Shown piece after piece: positions 56,501 through 63,424 of a stretch of 64,000 nucleotides of DNA. The position numbers were made by a program, and so were the translations under genes. The DNA comes from Amoebophrya sp. A120 (Eukaryota; Sar; Dinophyceae; Syndiniales; Amoebophryaceae). The notes below the pieces were generated by a model. The model saw only the letters and a list, made by a program, of their open reading frames with translations, was not told the DNA's origin and did no database searches. Each line of letters opens with the position of its first letter. Within the stretch, counting starts at the first letter, position 1. The stretch lies in the NCBI GenBank assembly GCA_905178155.1, contig CAJINV010000004.1:2122391-2186390 (forward strand), read 5' to 3'.

Positions 56501-57371
56501 CCGATCGAACGCTCTTTGAAGTGCCCGCCTCCTTCACGGGCGGATCACGGCGTCGTTGCACGACGCACGACGGAAGACCCACTTTCTCAAAAGGCGTGTT
56601 GTAAAAAATGCACTTGATGCCTTTCTTTTCGCACTTGCGCACAACTCGCTGGAGTTCGTATGTCACCGATTTTGCCTGTGTGTGCGACCCCGCAGTCCGG
56701 TCGCAATGGATCTCCTTGACTCCAGTAAGGTCCTGGTCGAAAAAGTCCGAGAAGCCCTCCTGCAGCCGCTCGAGGTCCACATGCCAGCCCCAGCGGCACC
56801 TGATGTGGAATTCGTACTCCCGGAGTGGGCCTCTGCTGTCGACATGTACAAACCGAATCGCTCGCTGCGTTTCCTGAAGCTGGATCTCATGCAAATCCGC
56901 CTGTAACTCCACCGCATCGCGGAGCCGCATGACCAAGACGCGGCCAAAGTCTGTGGGGAGAAGAACTCCCTCGCCCGTGTTGTTAATGAGCGGCACATCT
57001 TCTCGCGCATCAGGTTGTGCATAAAAAGCACTGCTGCTTGCCGGCGGAAGTCCCAGCAGTCGCGTGCGGGGTACGGGCAAGTTGTCGATGTTGTCAAGGC
57101 GAACCGAAGCCATGCAAGTTCCAAAATGCGGTGCGCCATGAGCAGCGAGTCGACAATGTACCGCTTCACCTCCGCTCCAACTTGGAACAGCGCGGTACCA
57201 AGCACGACGTTGCTGTCGAGGTTGAAAATCGGCTTGGCGTCCGTGTGCAAACGCGCACGGACCAGGTTTTTGCACGCGATCTTGTCGGCACTCAAAACGA
57301 CATTTGCATATCGAAACTGGCGCAGGTGTGCAATAAGATGTTGCGCCGACATATCGATCACCGTGCGGCAC
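44553..57371 (-). CDS. Giant polyprotein: phosphatase, endonuclease, RT (C half)-RNase H, integrase-like, retropepsin, RT (N half)
   Basis: 4272 codons without a stop. The frame opens at a GTG; the first ATG is at 57113 and real coding probably starts near there. By approximate residue: 320-480, a duplicated module; near 500, a CVQCGEC cluster; near 728, HCKQGVDRS, a dual-specificity phosphatase P-loop; 905-1215, endonuclease/exonuclease/phosphatase fold (FSWNCGATS, LQETK, YAPCSHYNED, MGDLNC, DHYPIG); 1495-1850, VVDDHIKV, then LRARLGILVFN, FTVLDAHVRGG and WLADSLGR, matching Ty3-type RT palm, thumb and RNase H; 2360-2700, a zinc-binding and integrase-like core; 2870-2950, Pro-rich; 3535, LADSGCSGG, retropepsin; 4060-4230, RT fingers to motif B (CIVPWKRAP, DIAKAFNKMQL, LGLSILP). 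RT halves are in reverse order and 2,700 residues apart. Intact frame but the integrase Glu is not visible. Confidence 0.8.
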   Translation of the reverse strand: MPHGDRYVGATSYCTPAPVSICKCRFECRQDRVQKPGPCAFAHGRQADFQPRQQRRAWYRAVPSWSGGEAVHCRLAAHGAPHFGTCMASVRLDNIDNLPVPRTRLLGLPPASSSAFYAQPDAREDVPLINNTGEGVLLPTDFGRVLVMRLRDAVELQADLHEIQLQETQRAIRFVHVDSRGPLREYEFHIRCRWGWHVDLERLQEGFSDFFDQDLTGVKEIHCDRTAGSHTQAKSVTYELQRVVRKCEKKGIKCIFYNTPFEKVGLPSCVVQRRRDPPVKEAGTSKSVRSDNPAEAPPNARRGWYPAPCGGPVGDEEVQHAAAWFIQRAAVIWLRQCLLERDQYRGSACYEGDVQSGALLDVLAAESVRRNLTCFRSSTERVASRYKLIANRPILQLRHGSGRARAPAPQVPLLKYPHPASSRGYLENMAARLLQRAAIIWLRRTLITGGRYAGSACADGDTRSGILFVNLLRERVTNMGATLVHWRHAKVEQNTYRKACVQCGECTAHFLPAKGLLRNSTTTMLCEDVPSDDAATPPLPAAPPITAENSTAKVRSLCAHEEDNFKDFFWESGCTRCSPLTDAEYRQAIAQRDSASRDHFWECIPARMKEGDAEFFAKNRGDVVFASACGTLGESVTHICTVGGNVELHLGTLEAREEQKWDYLVNCTSNLPDPTSDSKCAGVPQVRVRFDFKDGRASLQALYKGLDEFLFGFSVPKDWPKNTPLRVLVHCKQGVDRSWFFLRTLLLLLTEEDAHEKVFGVLDCDRNTFTPGLRPAVRSHTYGKIFSFIHQEFTLCGGQCIYHPVPDFIGKIIPNDELRRGQVYQRKAHKLLAERGRERRLMTALASAKRLSRRDEARRLERMRVAFAFECRSADPDEELVEKSALPTSGTSPRRRQVNANEPAGAVRESEGYFSWNCGATSLKRQLLDRPKEFKALLSRPDVTLIALQETKVSTARRSEVEDLFVSLVGSKDWRLFLNVGDTARGLHGTGFIVRTGFCVGAQFFRLEKDEGRLSALHLPRGDVFLSAYAPCSHYNEDTSAPIRTSADANEAKVKFLDLVRGYMKTFRDAQTGGRIRNVVLMGDLNCTRDVDDCIAANGIPDASLSKWCAGCYPWEQAWLNQLCAEFDLLDAGFDEFRAVENPRADGPAKLHSGRCPTYVRNRHTGVNFKTRLDCILLMQPPQASSKPAFSYVRKAELSSRNDRGAFDHYPIGMVLSAARRCSTDARLRQMRIAEEEVETDLAFHSLQNRAMHAALVAERFQPKVHVAPPPGLGGTSVGRKCVCCPASRASSDLYCAPATEPVAADDTAEDAALAEVFISVPTPKTIFAPKTRWDGSDEKALASELLDCLQAADDAPGEDNPPARIKRVQGDAHTEDLPDGAAALQTRRIRTADGEILAHGFRRISDDDCDEGEFSFSYQVVHNYPEDKFHLVDEYLASLGLEPTPDADHTGDSDLHEGATVGKQRRAMRNAAAADAASSGPCDAFSKDREKFIASSACTAVVDDHIKVSQNGKNDSEQTQSLMYDDSTIFSRHFYEDVSKSGRNHVALGMTGLQFGLRKEVRYCRRVKVSGKLLRQGTMYTLQEVIDNIAGWPRVPKFAAHLRARLGILVFNMECLGPWAAFIFAELTPWSRIESDAEYAKIIHSKSALMALDVLRACVMQHPLKPIDEDAVQSGKRTLFTVLDAHVRGGSAITMSMPTAKFNGKFKEGESLRDVVDIHKVRSRPFPATRKPKEPLGAESTIAKDYMINVDPSIEHLRRILIGDSRNVVLFEQEQGCSSTTIKDLQFLSRAFLKPQLTRMHASREGLWLADSLGRDERRYDLTVRDYISTHILEAVHEVFPIECLPPGLRPDEVETWHRDRAAVGAPPRNSNNKRQGRTGPRVEASIMDVLDRVPDIASAISISPANVTPERLEAEDTGVSRTLKPGLAPVLEYQGADVATFLSSQAVTRTPCDPRVYDTAKGFLPHLTTDPHAFVAPPPAGSSAALSIRTDLDQELKNTASRDTQYGVQGKLFDIDSGAEFMRLRERVARDVAVVEQMSSCRDVYYDTVAGSWTDARWVLRCRLELSKPGVAPRWCLFRLGSSIKIEESVAGLATIRSILQGLDSRVQVPPLVELEDCSNPQQAAAHFDGLRAYAVIDKNVHAYNLTGGGAVTISTSRVSGTGVSEARTLSPHDLSVAWRPFHTLRMRGLTTAQEQDFIEKWRLPAPSPSAQSIFFKCLLKLHEVPVLERLGLLHADRPRSRAMRPHDAVLTEDRLDRLHARLGWFEGYLQREVVRQYGAEEERYAAAYAAARARQRSATPSQGSLRPGRSEVGPLESLEELTPSPTAYDMALRDLVLEAENWLPGSVSMRKRRRASRAFIEHVHKALGCERSDRMEVLFAASTFFVEAGLIQQVISECERCGGRLARQKPKTTESIYMHGPGVFEVDLIWLNESGLVVHNRTYDENEGESFKKFTEDNDELGGKLDASLAADPAKEPEWCRSEEKTCFRMIVTGHHRCHIRRRSAYPKPRRQLLEAEQMFATYNGIRLTLVRCSDREMRGFQAAPYVTLRNVEVQAVPFHCPNIGTSLVGGRQYAFSVIYYDSFVWFREENWDADERLIFAEAKMNMIHFQGINLDAMVKGAEQGFWRERHMIGLLDSYIQRSRTTKRLLAIADARALYDYTSARPENIQGHIVLFRHPERVVMRGMCSGEAAGSYNITAGNFVYIVSPDDVVWEKIKPANFPMGYIEHFLRAPQQKLAHIPGDWAVFLVPNYGLPLDHKDPGVVLSALGKRIGHTAEFVHVGLARATPSTGPPRVFAAFQAKDPAHPEHLTTMDFSIGMDGMVIARSTRVAGQRWGRYMGQLPMRGVEGNDGRRHVMYMYNRTNYTLSGDVRAEGVGSCIYGEIWVRAEARFNDLEHPIWTGESLEQNRLRLDADAAAVQAALPASGLLHNRDAVRPGVPQRPHQQQDNAHNTQRPQTPARIPRGVSPPSRPHPAATPQGHVRSPMPPPHGSPQRPAGRQIPPVPGTPIVPPRQPPGVVPPVQGRGPDVFDIATPRGAPADQGEDLVSGAQEPSLKRPRPDPTHGPAQARSLRVTSTTGAPLYPSHWSLCDESLVPSWIDESYRGARDAASDVKKEDAHSDAGDTCSTADTDNPLEEGADLEAVLKFTKGEPAIFAEDQLGETVTATEQEIETADLDARTDPVVADAHMRAACGRIPVTGCVGNTEMAKTIHRGVREGLFLGFVKQVYEVASLLSLLERGGHCGPLAREEVQRVEYNFDGIKIFFDAGLKERALYINRLQFEAQWSDTHGGEFVDRMETMFKVRSTCSEIRSSFLTSDHDRHRTAVRPRGRCWADVDDALLSLEADISAKYSEMHYGEDYVQLLPLEPCPSVRMVDLGSPLRVPGFAATPSIGSKVEFVPHANFKRSTCAPIRPDVATVPSDASGCKVPTAPVAPEESYPPQSVDADGHVLFASELHDLFPTCPEDKMAASAADDHWLGKSHAKNADADPKLDGRHQFCTDTHAVAVVEGPVRYSPPEGECGESDIPNEDISLALADSGCSGGPTVPLDKRPRRIRSLWRSSQQFITTVISPEFGRALMAKGWLRVVPGSTNRKWRPHRIQGFTGASDLDKDPVVILFQVGLADARTGRVFRSAPICGYVLPSSGDQPGDLPITIGNYDLGRHSYGMSLLPYHLYRVPVKSKSHPDAVTQQILVSKFASKVFPAEDDPAEEGHAQHVNALSGGFPRFAKTRGASKKSTPKKVRPDGASTSRGDADDPALDWHRFAAASRHRLVVPLSQYRVGDLVHIEISAGKAQSFRLLGAGDLLGAGIFIKRVDRNFSAVFEVETLGVRRIAREDPDLAFIQVRTTKQPSQLCEDTAALSAEAAILCDRSVRTEISALERLAERELQREKAKLAEQERAEIVAEDGRGPSRGRARAAGMLTMDVSPDVLSGEAVAKGILRHLWAASGYKPELSQYIPADHKLSKEEYNLLEQFHAENMKWWARRSAAAPGTPQFAFEVACGMVRHIDEDLVRSDPLAKELEDDDPLDTYLRGLAALHCSQVSGGVAVYYGEGHPSEPMKRVLIGMECLNYSKSPGVPPKQQDLPPGEAVPRRYLLERDLADRIQEVLDVEKRGLLNCIVPWKRAPRSDTILGRGYANFQALNKCLIEIATIASRPSEIIGVLMKPGIRAHTSDDIAKAFNKMQLDVTISRWLGVRMGPITTVCRRGVLGLSILPLIWPLAVYPHFNGILSSPSAIREFAVKLVAAAKADRANGVPNPFRRAWARRN

Positions 57372-60300
57372 CTGTAGGTGTGTCCATCCGCTGCGTGGTA
57401 TGTCTCATCCAGCGACTGAAATCCCCCCTTGGACTTGCTCCAACCCGTGCATATCGGGAAAGCTCGTGGCTTGGGGCCGAGCCCCTTCGACATGCAGTAA
57501 TCCGCGCTTCGATACGGCCGAATCACCGCGTTGCCCCCACCAGGTTTCAGCATGTGCAAATGTTCGTAGCTCTCGTTGAAGAGGTAGAGTGCGTCGGGCA
57601 CGCTCTGCTGCTTAGTCATGTCGTCAAAATCACCCCAGCACCCTCGCTTCGTATAGGTGCTAACGAGAAAATTTGTTGCGTGCTCTGCGCTGGAATCCAC
57701 GACCGGAATCTCGACCGCAATCGAGCCGCTTTTCGGAGGAAGCACCTGTGCCGAAACAGGTTCTCCCTCGGGGTTCTGCAACAGGTCCGTGAGCTCCGAC
57801 ACGGCATGATGCGTGGTGGCAGCTACGAATGGGTCTGGTGGTGGCGCAGCTGCAGCGGGTGCAGCCGGGCCTCGGCGGTTCGGGCGGCGTTTGACCTTCT
57901 TCTTCTTTTCTGTATCCCCGTCAGAATCAGCATCCTTTGCCCCGGTGGAAGTGTCTTTGCCAGCCGTACTTTTCTTTGGTGTAGCACCCGATTTCGCAGG
58001 TGGCTTCACAGGCGCAGGAGTTGCAGTATCTGAATTCTTTGTCGTGCGGAGCGATGCACCCGAAACATCGAGCCGGATCTGTCGCCGCACTGCCATTAGC
58101 GCAAGCCCAAGGCAGTTAAGCCCCCGCCAAAGCGAAGCGTTCTTGTGCAAGCCCTTGTCACGCGCACTCTTCAGCGGAACCCCGATGCCCCAGATGGTAT
58201 CGAGTCGTGCCTCTGCGAGGATGTGGTCGCCTGTAGCATCTAAAAAACGCCACAGCTCGGGATTCTGGGTGAACTTCAGGTAAAGTCCCCGCGTCATGAC
58301 CGCAAGCCGCACCCGAGTCCACGTGTTGTTGTCGAAATTCTCGACGCACCGCCCGACTCGCTTCTGCTCGACAGGGTCGGCTGCTGCAAGGATCATTGCA
58401 GCAGCATTCGCATCCCCAAACAAAATGGCCTTCTGGCGCATGAGCCACTGCTCGGCGCAGTTGTAGGTGACACCGTCGACCACGAACTCACTGTCGTACC
58501 AGTTGGAAAGCGGGCCCCGTTCGAAAAGAAAAAACGACTTGGACATGCCAGGATCTCGCGTGAAGTCGTTCCGAAGTGCGTCTAGAGTGCAGCTGTGCTC
58601 GAAGAACATTTGTGTCTCGATCTGCGAAACGCACGGCAGGTCCCTCACCTGAATCGCCCCTGTAGAGGTGTCCTGCGTCCCCGATGGTGTGGCCGCAGAA
58701 GGTGTTGCTGCAGGCTTCGTGCCACTTTTTGCCCCCTTCTTCCGGCCGTCAGAACCTCCGCCGGTGCCACCCGCAGATCCAGATCCACCGGCCCCCGAGC
58801 CACCGTCCGCACCATTGGGACGGGAGGTGCCAAAGCGGTGCACATTGTCCTCCATTCGCTTGAAGAGTTTGCACCACCTCAAAACTTCCCAAAGAACGTC
58901 CCCGTGGCAAACAGACGGCAATCCCTTCGCGGAGCAGGTGCAGAAAATCTTGCGCCCCGGCAAAAATCGCATGATGTTCACCAACAAGGAGATGTTCGAG
59001 GAAACGTAGTACGCAAATTTGAAGCACGCATCCGCGGCAGGAACACCCGGTGAAACGCGGAAAGGGTTTCCAAAAATGCCCTTAGTTCCCTTGTGCCGCC
59101 GCACATCTACCGTGGACGCCTCGGTTGGATCTTTCGCAAATGAAGGTCCCGCAGGGGAGCGCCGCTTGCTGTGCCAATCCTCGTCGACAAACTTGCGCCA
59201 CGGAAACTTCAGCAACCTCTCCCTCGCACGATATGCCCACTGCGGAATCGTGTTGCAGGCTGCGAGCTTCGTCAGCTCGAAAGTTCCCCGCTGTTTCTTT
59301 GCAATCACCTTGCCGTCGCGCTCCTCGGGCATCCGCTCCACGCAGATCTCGGACACCTGCACCCGAGGGATCGTCATGAGGCGCAGCTCCAAGAAGGAAC
59401 GCCTCCCCTTCATGATTGCGTTGAAATCGCCCACGTAGATGGTCATCACCTTGCCGCGCGTTTCGGCTACGTTGAGCCGCTCCGGTGTAGCCATAAGTCC
59501 ACCGACTACGAACGGCCCCGAAGGTGAAACGCTGAGGTCCACAATGACAAGGTCCTTCTCGCTGCCCTGAATCTTGTCAATGTTGCCACAGTGTTCGCGT
59601 ACACGGAAACCCTGGTCGTAGTACAGTTTTGCTTGCGCGTTGGTGTAGGTGAGAACAACAATCTCGTCCCAGCGCGCACCCTGGCTCAGGAGCCATTTGT
59701 GCACCTCCAAGACTTTCGTGAAGGAAGACATGCATACCTCGGATTTGCGGGCGCGGTCAGATGGAACAAAAACTCCGACGACCGACTGCGCAGGCACTTT
59801 GAAGTTGTTCTCCGTCGGCCCACCTGCAACGAGCTCACCGTCGTAGAACACGTCATTGGCCCACCTGATCGAAGCCTCCGGACACCGGTACTGCGTGTTG
59901 AGTCGCAATGGTCGCCGGGGTGGTACCAGCGAGCGAAGCGCGTTGATAGCCCTCATCAGGAAGGAGCACTTGAGGATTATCTGCGCTATCTCGGGGCATG
60001 CATGCACATTGGGGCTAAGCTGCTCAATGTCACCGCCGCACACAAGCCGCAGAATCACCTTCATCAGTGCGATGAGAAGGTGCTCGGGGCACTGGCCGAT
60101 CTCGTCGACAAAAGCGATGTCGAACACCCAGTCGAAGGTGCAAGCATACTGGATGGTGGCAATGATTATTTCGTGGTTTCGCTGCATGAACTGCACGCAC
60201 TCATCCCACTGTTGTCCCACCTTCTGCTGCAGCTCAGTGCGCTCCTTCGAAGGATTGAGCCTGTCCGTGATCGGGAGTGCGTCAAGCCGCCTAGAATCGC

Positions 60301-63300
60301 GCAAGTATTTCCCGCACTCCGACTCGGGCTGCGCAGCTGCACGCGCGGCAATTCGCGAGTGGATGTTGTAGTCCGGCAAGTTCTTCTCGTGGCGGTACTT
60401 CCTCGCGCTGATTTGGCACACCTCATGCGTTCGCGATGCTCGCTCTGCCATGCCATCCGCAGCTTTGTTTGTAGGCCCCGCAAGGAGGACGCGGCAGGTC
60501 ACCTCCGCACGGCGCCTTTCCGCGAGGAAGTCGATAAAACTTTCGACTGCAGTGCGGCTCTTTCCAACTGCAGGTGGTCCATCAAATGCAATGATCTCGC
60601 CCACCGACATCTCGGAAATACCGCGATGCAACTCTGCGCGTCGCAACTGCGCGTCAGTTGAATCGAACTCCGACTGGAGGTGCACAACGCGCGCATGCGC
60701 AAAATTCTCAACGCATGGGAGCGTGTCCCAGTAGTCGCACTCGAGAGCGTCTAGTGCTCTCCTTGCATCCTGGTCGTAGACGCAAAAGTGCACCTCTGCC
60801 TCGAACTTGTCCGTGAGGAGCTCATCCACGACGTCATCTTTGTTGAAGCAAGTCCACGCGCCCCCCTTGCGAAAAAAATGTAGTGGTTCTATTTTCTCCG
60901 TGCGTGCAGGGATAGCAGACTTCTTCACCGTCACAATGCATCTGGTAAATTCCTGTACGTCTTGGCCCTCGGGCTTGTAGTTGCCAACACAGCGTACCTG
61001 CACCTGCTTAGACACCGCGGGCATGTTCAGCTGGAAATCGAGGCTCTTGTCCTCAGGCGAAGTGTTCCACTTGCGCACCAGCTGGCAGTGGTTTGCGTAA
61101 AAAACCGGTCCTGCAGGATTGTCGACAATCGCCTCCAATGCGGCACCCACAACTCGCTGGTACTCAGCAACGTCCTTGTACCGCGGGCACTCGAGCGCAT
61201 TCTTCTTCCGCAAAGCCCGATGTAGCTCGCGGCCCTCAGCCACACTGAAATCGTAGCGCTCCTTCGCAACCTGCTCCTCCGACGCACCCAAGACCGACAG
61301 GCCAACCTCCCGCTGGTCAAGCACAGGTTTTTGCGCGGAACCCCCGATGCCCTCGCTGTCACTAGGCTCGCTCGCGGCAGCCCCCGATGGTGATAGCAAC
61401 GAGGGGGAGTCATCGCCGGGTGACGGAAAACACGAATCTTCTCGCTGGACCCCCGATGGCTCGTCCTCGCGGTACTCGCGGTGCTCCGCCCAAGCCAAAT
61501 CCCCTCTCTCACCCCGTGTATCGGCGCCAGCACGCGGCGTGCGCACTGCGTCCGGGGCAGGTTCAACTTCGCGGGGTGCGACTGCATTTTCAGGGTTGGT
61601 ATTCTCAGGCGATGTAGTGGGTGTTTTCCCCTGGTGCGCCGTGGTTTCCACCGGTGCAGCGGTTCCAGAATCCACCGTTGGTGCGCCCTCACCTGCATCT
61701 TCCGCGTCCGCAACAACCAAAGGTGTGGCTTTGCCCGCGTACTGCTGCAGCTCCTCGTCAGCAGCACTCTCCGGTGTGCCGAGGGGAAGCAAGTTTTCCA
61801 CGGAACTATTCTCGGCCCCAGCTGCCTGTAAAAGGCGGCCTGGGTCTGGACTTGCTGGTGGTTCGCACGCCTGCTCGGGATCCTGGTGCTTGCCACTCAC
61901 TTCCGGGGAGCAATCTCGCGCTGCAACTTGATCCTGCGGGACCCCCGGAGAAGTATCACTCGTCCCGGCGTCAGGTGCAGGCTCCGCTAGAAGGGACGCA
62001 CTGGTTGTATTATGTGGGGCAGCGGACGGAGGGTTCGTGTTACAAGTGCCATCCATGTGATCATGCAGTGCAGGCAAAGAGCATATCGATGCTGCCGCAC
62101 TTGAATCCCAAGGAGTACCTGCCTCCCCGCCTTTTTCTGGCGTCCGGGCGCCGCGGGATGCCTGTATATTTGTATTATTTTCAACTTTTGCATACGGTGC
62201 TCCTGCTCCGCACCCACCGGGCGGGCGATCAGCCGTGTCGTTTGCGGCTGCAGCTAACGTCGCAAGAGCGTCCGACAACACCGCGGTAGCACGGATCGTA
62301 GACGGTCCCACCGACGCGGATGCGCGCGGCTGTAGTGGCGATCGTGTGGTGAGGAGCGGAATCTTCTGCAGCGTCACCCCCTGCAGGGCCTGCGCAGGCA
62401 TAGCTCCAGCGCCCCGGATCCTCGGCGTAGCCGGGGGCGTAACATCCGGCGGTGCTGTGCATTTGGTTGAAATCGGTGCGTCCACGCCCAACTCATCGTC
62501 AAGCAGAACGCTGTCCCCGATGCCCGAACTCCCAGAAAGTACTGAGTCCGCACCGGGGCTCGCCAGCAGGGCGTCCTCCTCATCCTCGTCGTCGGAGGCG
62601 CCACGCAAAACCGAATCTGAATCATCATGCAGGTCATCGTCGTGTGCGACATCCGCATGCGAGGATCGGGACGACCCCGTGGGATAAAGCTCTGCAGCGT
62701 CCCCCTCCTCGTCGGAATACCCGTCAAGAACAGAATCAGAATCGTCATGCAGCTCGTGGTCGTCGTGTGCATCATCGGAAGCACCGTCGAGCACCGAGTC
62801 GGGATTGCTGCAGGCGTCATCTTCGTCATAGAAATCATTTGCAGATGCCCCACGGGCAGATCCTGCTGAAAAATGCGAATGGTCGGATACCTCGTCCAGA
62901 ACTGAATCACCATCGAGGACTGATTCCGAATCTTCATGCAAGCTGGCCTCATCAGGGTCAGCGTCAGCAGGTCGAAACAAAAACGGCACTTCATCATCAT
63001 TAGAAGCGCTGGGTGAAGAAACACCCGCGTCAAGCGGGGGAGAACCTGAAACAGAAAGTTCGTCGTGCAAAAAATCCTCCGCGTCGGAGGCAGAAGAAGA
63101 AAGATTGCTAAAATTGTCCCGGCAAGCAGTTGTTTCTGGCCGTGTTTGCTGTAATTGTTTTTTTCGGTCCGAGCTGCCGTTTGTGCCGTAATCGCAAGCG
63201 TCACCCGCACTAGGCGGATCAGGCGGATCAGGAGGTTTAGGTGGAATGTTTGACTGCAACACCACGAAAGCTGCGGCAGTACTGGCCTTTTCACCTGCTC

Positions 63301-63424
63301 CCGAGCCCGCACTAAATGCGGTGTCCCGAAAATCCCCAGTACTGACACCGCTCAGCACTGGGCCAACTGAAAATACGACTTCTTGATCGAAAATTTGTTG
63401 ACCCTTTTCGCAGCCCCATCCCAC
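56663..63424 (-). CDS. Polyprotein with acidic repeats, Upf1-like SF1 helicase, DUF4326-like and NADAR domains
   Basis: 2253 codons open, starting without an ATG; the first in-frame ATG is about 340 codons in, so it is probably translated as a continuation of the upstream frame. Residues 90-330 hold acidic repeats with DSVLDG or DSVL cores. Near 946 is Walker A GPPAVGKS, followed by FVDEIGQ, GGDIEQLSP, LNTQYRCPEASI, DKIQGSEKDLVIVDL and RLNVAETRGK: a full set of superfamily 1 (Upf1-like) helicase motifs. Residues 1440-1510 (GIFGNPFRV, FCTCSAKGLPSVCHGDVL) resemble DUF4326. Residues 1630-1780 (GPLSNWYDSEF, YNCAEQWLM, DTIWGIG) are a NADAR domain, a fold that hydrolyses N-glycosidic bonds and can act on ADP-ribosylated substrates. 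The last 150 codons overlap the next frame and are probably not coding. Confidence 0.75.
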   Translation of the reverse strand: MGWGCEKGQQIFDQEVVFSVGPVLSGVSTGDFRDTAFSAGSGAGEKASTAAAFVVLQSNIPPKPPDPPDPPSAGDACDYGTNGSSDRKKQLQQTRPETTACRDNFSNLSSSASDAEDFLHDELSVSGSPPLDAGVSSPSASNDDEVPFLFRPADADPDEASLHEDSESVLDGDSVLDEVSDHSHFSAGSARGASANDFYDEDDACSNPDSVLDGASDDAHDDHELHDDSDSVLDGYSDEEGDAAELYPTGSSRSSHADVAHDDDLHDDSDSVLRGASDDEDEEDALLASPGADSVLSGSSGIGDSVLLDDELGVDAPISTKCTAPPDVTPPATPRIRGAGAMPAQALQGVTLQKIPLLTTRSPLQPRASASVGPSTIRATAVLSDALATLAAAANDTADRPPGGCGAGAPYAKVENNTNIQASRGARTPEKGGEAGTPWDSSAAASICSLPALHDHMDGTCNTNPPSAAPHNTTSASLLAEPAPDAGTSDTSPGVPQDQVAARDCSPEVSGKHQDPEQACEPPASPDPGRLLQAAGAENSSVENLLPLGTPESAADEELQQYAGKATPLVVADAEDAGEGAPTVDSGTAAPVETTAHQGKTPTTSPENTNPENAVAPREVEPAPDAVRTPRAGADTRGERGDLAWAEHREYREDEPSGVQREDSCFPSPGDDSPSLLSPSGAAASEPSDSEGIGGSAQKPVLDQREVGLSVLGASEEQVAKERYDFSVAEGRELHRALRKKNALECPRYKDVAEYQRVVGAALEAIVDNPAGPVFYANHCQLVRKWNTSPEDKSLDFQLNMPAVSKQVQVRCVGNYKPEGQDVQEFTRCIVTVKKSAIPARTEKIEPLHFFRKGGAWTCFNKDDVVDELLTDKFEAEVHFCVYDQDARRALDALECDYWDTLPCVENFAHARVVHLQSEFDSTDAQLRRAELHRGISEMSVGEIIAFDGPPAVGKSRTAVESFIDFLAERRRAEVTCRVLLAGPTNKAADGMAERASRTHEVCQISARKYRHEKNLPDYNIHSRIAARAAAQPESECGKYLRDSRRLDALPITDRLNPSKERTELQQKVGQQWDECVQFMQRNHEIIIATIQYACTFDWVFDIAFVDEIGQCPEHLLIALMKVILRLVCGGDIEQLSPNVHACPEIAQIILKCSFLMRAINALRSLVPPRRPLRLNTQYRCPEASIRWANDVFYDGELVAGGPTENNFKVPAQSVVGVFVPSDRARKSEVCMSSFTKVLEVHKWLLSQGARWDEIVVLTYTNAQAKLYYDQGFRVREHCGNIDKIQGSEKDLVIVDLSVSPSGPFVVGGLMATPERLNVAETRGKVMTIYVGDFNAIMKGRRSFLELRLMTIPRVQVSEICVERMPEERDGKVIAKKQRGTFELTKLAACNTIPQWAYRARERLLKFPWRKFVDEDWHSKRRSPAGPSFAKDPTEASTVDVRRHKGTKGIFGNPFRVSPGVPAADACFKFAYYVSSNISLLVNIMRFLPGRKIFCTCSAKGLPSVCHGDVLWEVLRWCKLFKRMEDNVHRFGTSRPNGADGGSGAGGSGSAGGTGGGSDGRKKGAKSGTKPAATPSAATPSGTQDTSTGAIQVRDLPCVSQIETQMFFEHSCTLDALRNDFTRDPGMSKSFFLFERGPLSNWYDSEFVVDGVTYNCAEQWLMRQKAILFGDANAAAMILAAADPVEQKRVGRCVENFDNNTWTRVRLAVMTRGLYLKFTQNPELWRFLDATGDHILAEARLDTIWGIGVPLKSARDKGLHKNASLWRGLNCLGLALMAVRRQIRLDVSGASLRTTKNSDTATPAPVKPPAKSGATPKKSTAGKDTSTGAKDADSDGDTEKKKKVKRRPNRRGPAAPAAAAPPPDPFVAATTHHAVSELTDLLQNPEGEPVSAQVLPPKSGSIAVEIPVVDSSAEHATNFLVSTYTKRGCWGDFDDMTKQQSVPDALYLFNESYEHLHMLKPGGGNAVIRPYRSADYCMSKGLGPKPRAFPICTGWSKSKGGFQSLDETYHAADGHTYRCRTVIDMSAQHLIAHLRQFRYANVVLSADKIACKNLVRARLHTDAKPIFNLDSNVVLGTALFQVGAEVKRYIVDSLLMAHRILELAWLRFALTTSTTCPYPARDCWDFRRQAAVLFMHNLMREKMCRSLTTRAREFFSPQTLAASWSCGSAMRWSYRRICMRSSFRKRSERFGLYMSTAEAHSGSTNSTSGAAGAGMWTSSGCRRASRTFSTRTLLESRRSIATGLRGRTHRQNR

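Noticed and set aside
63352-63424. Classical slippery heptamer for -1 frameshifting
   Set aside because: In the 73-base overlap no X-XXY-YYZ heptamer is in register. C-AAA-TTT is the nearest and pairs poorly after slippage.
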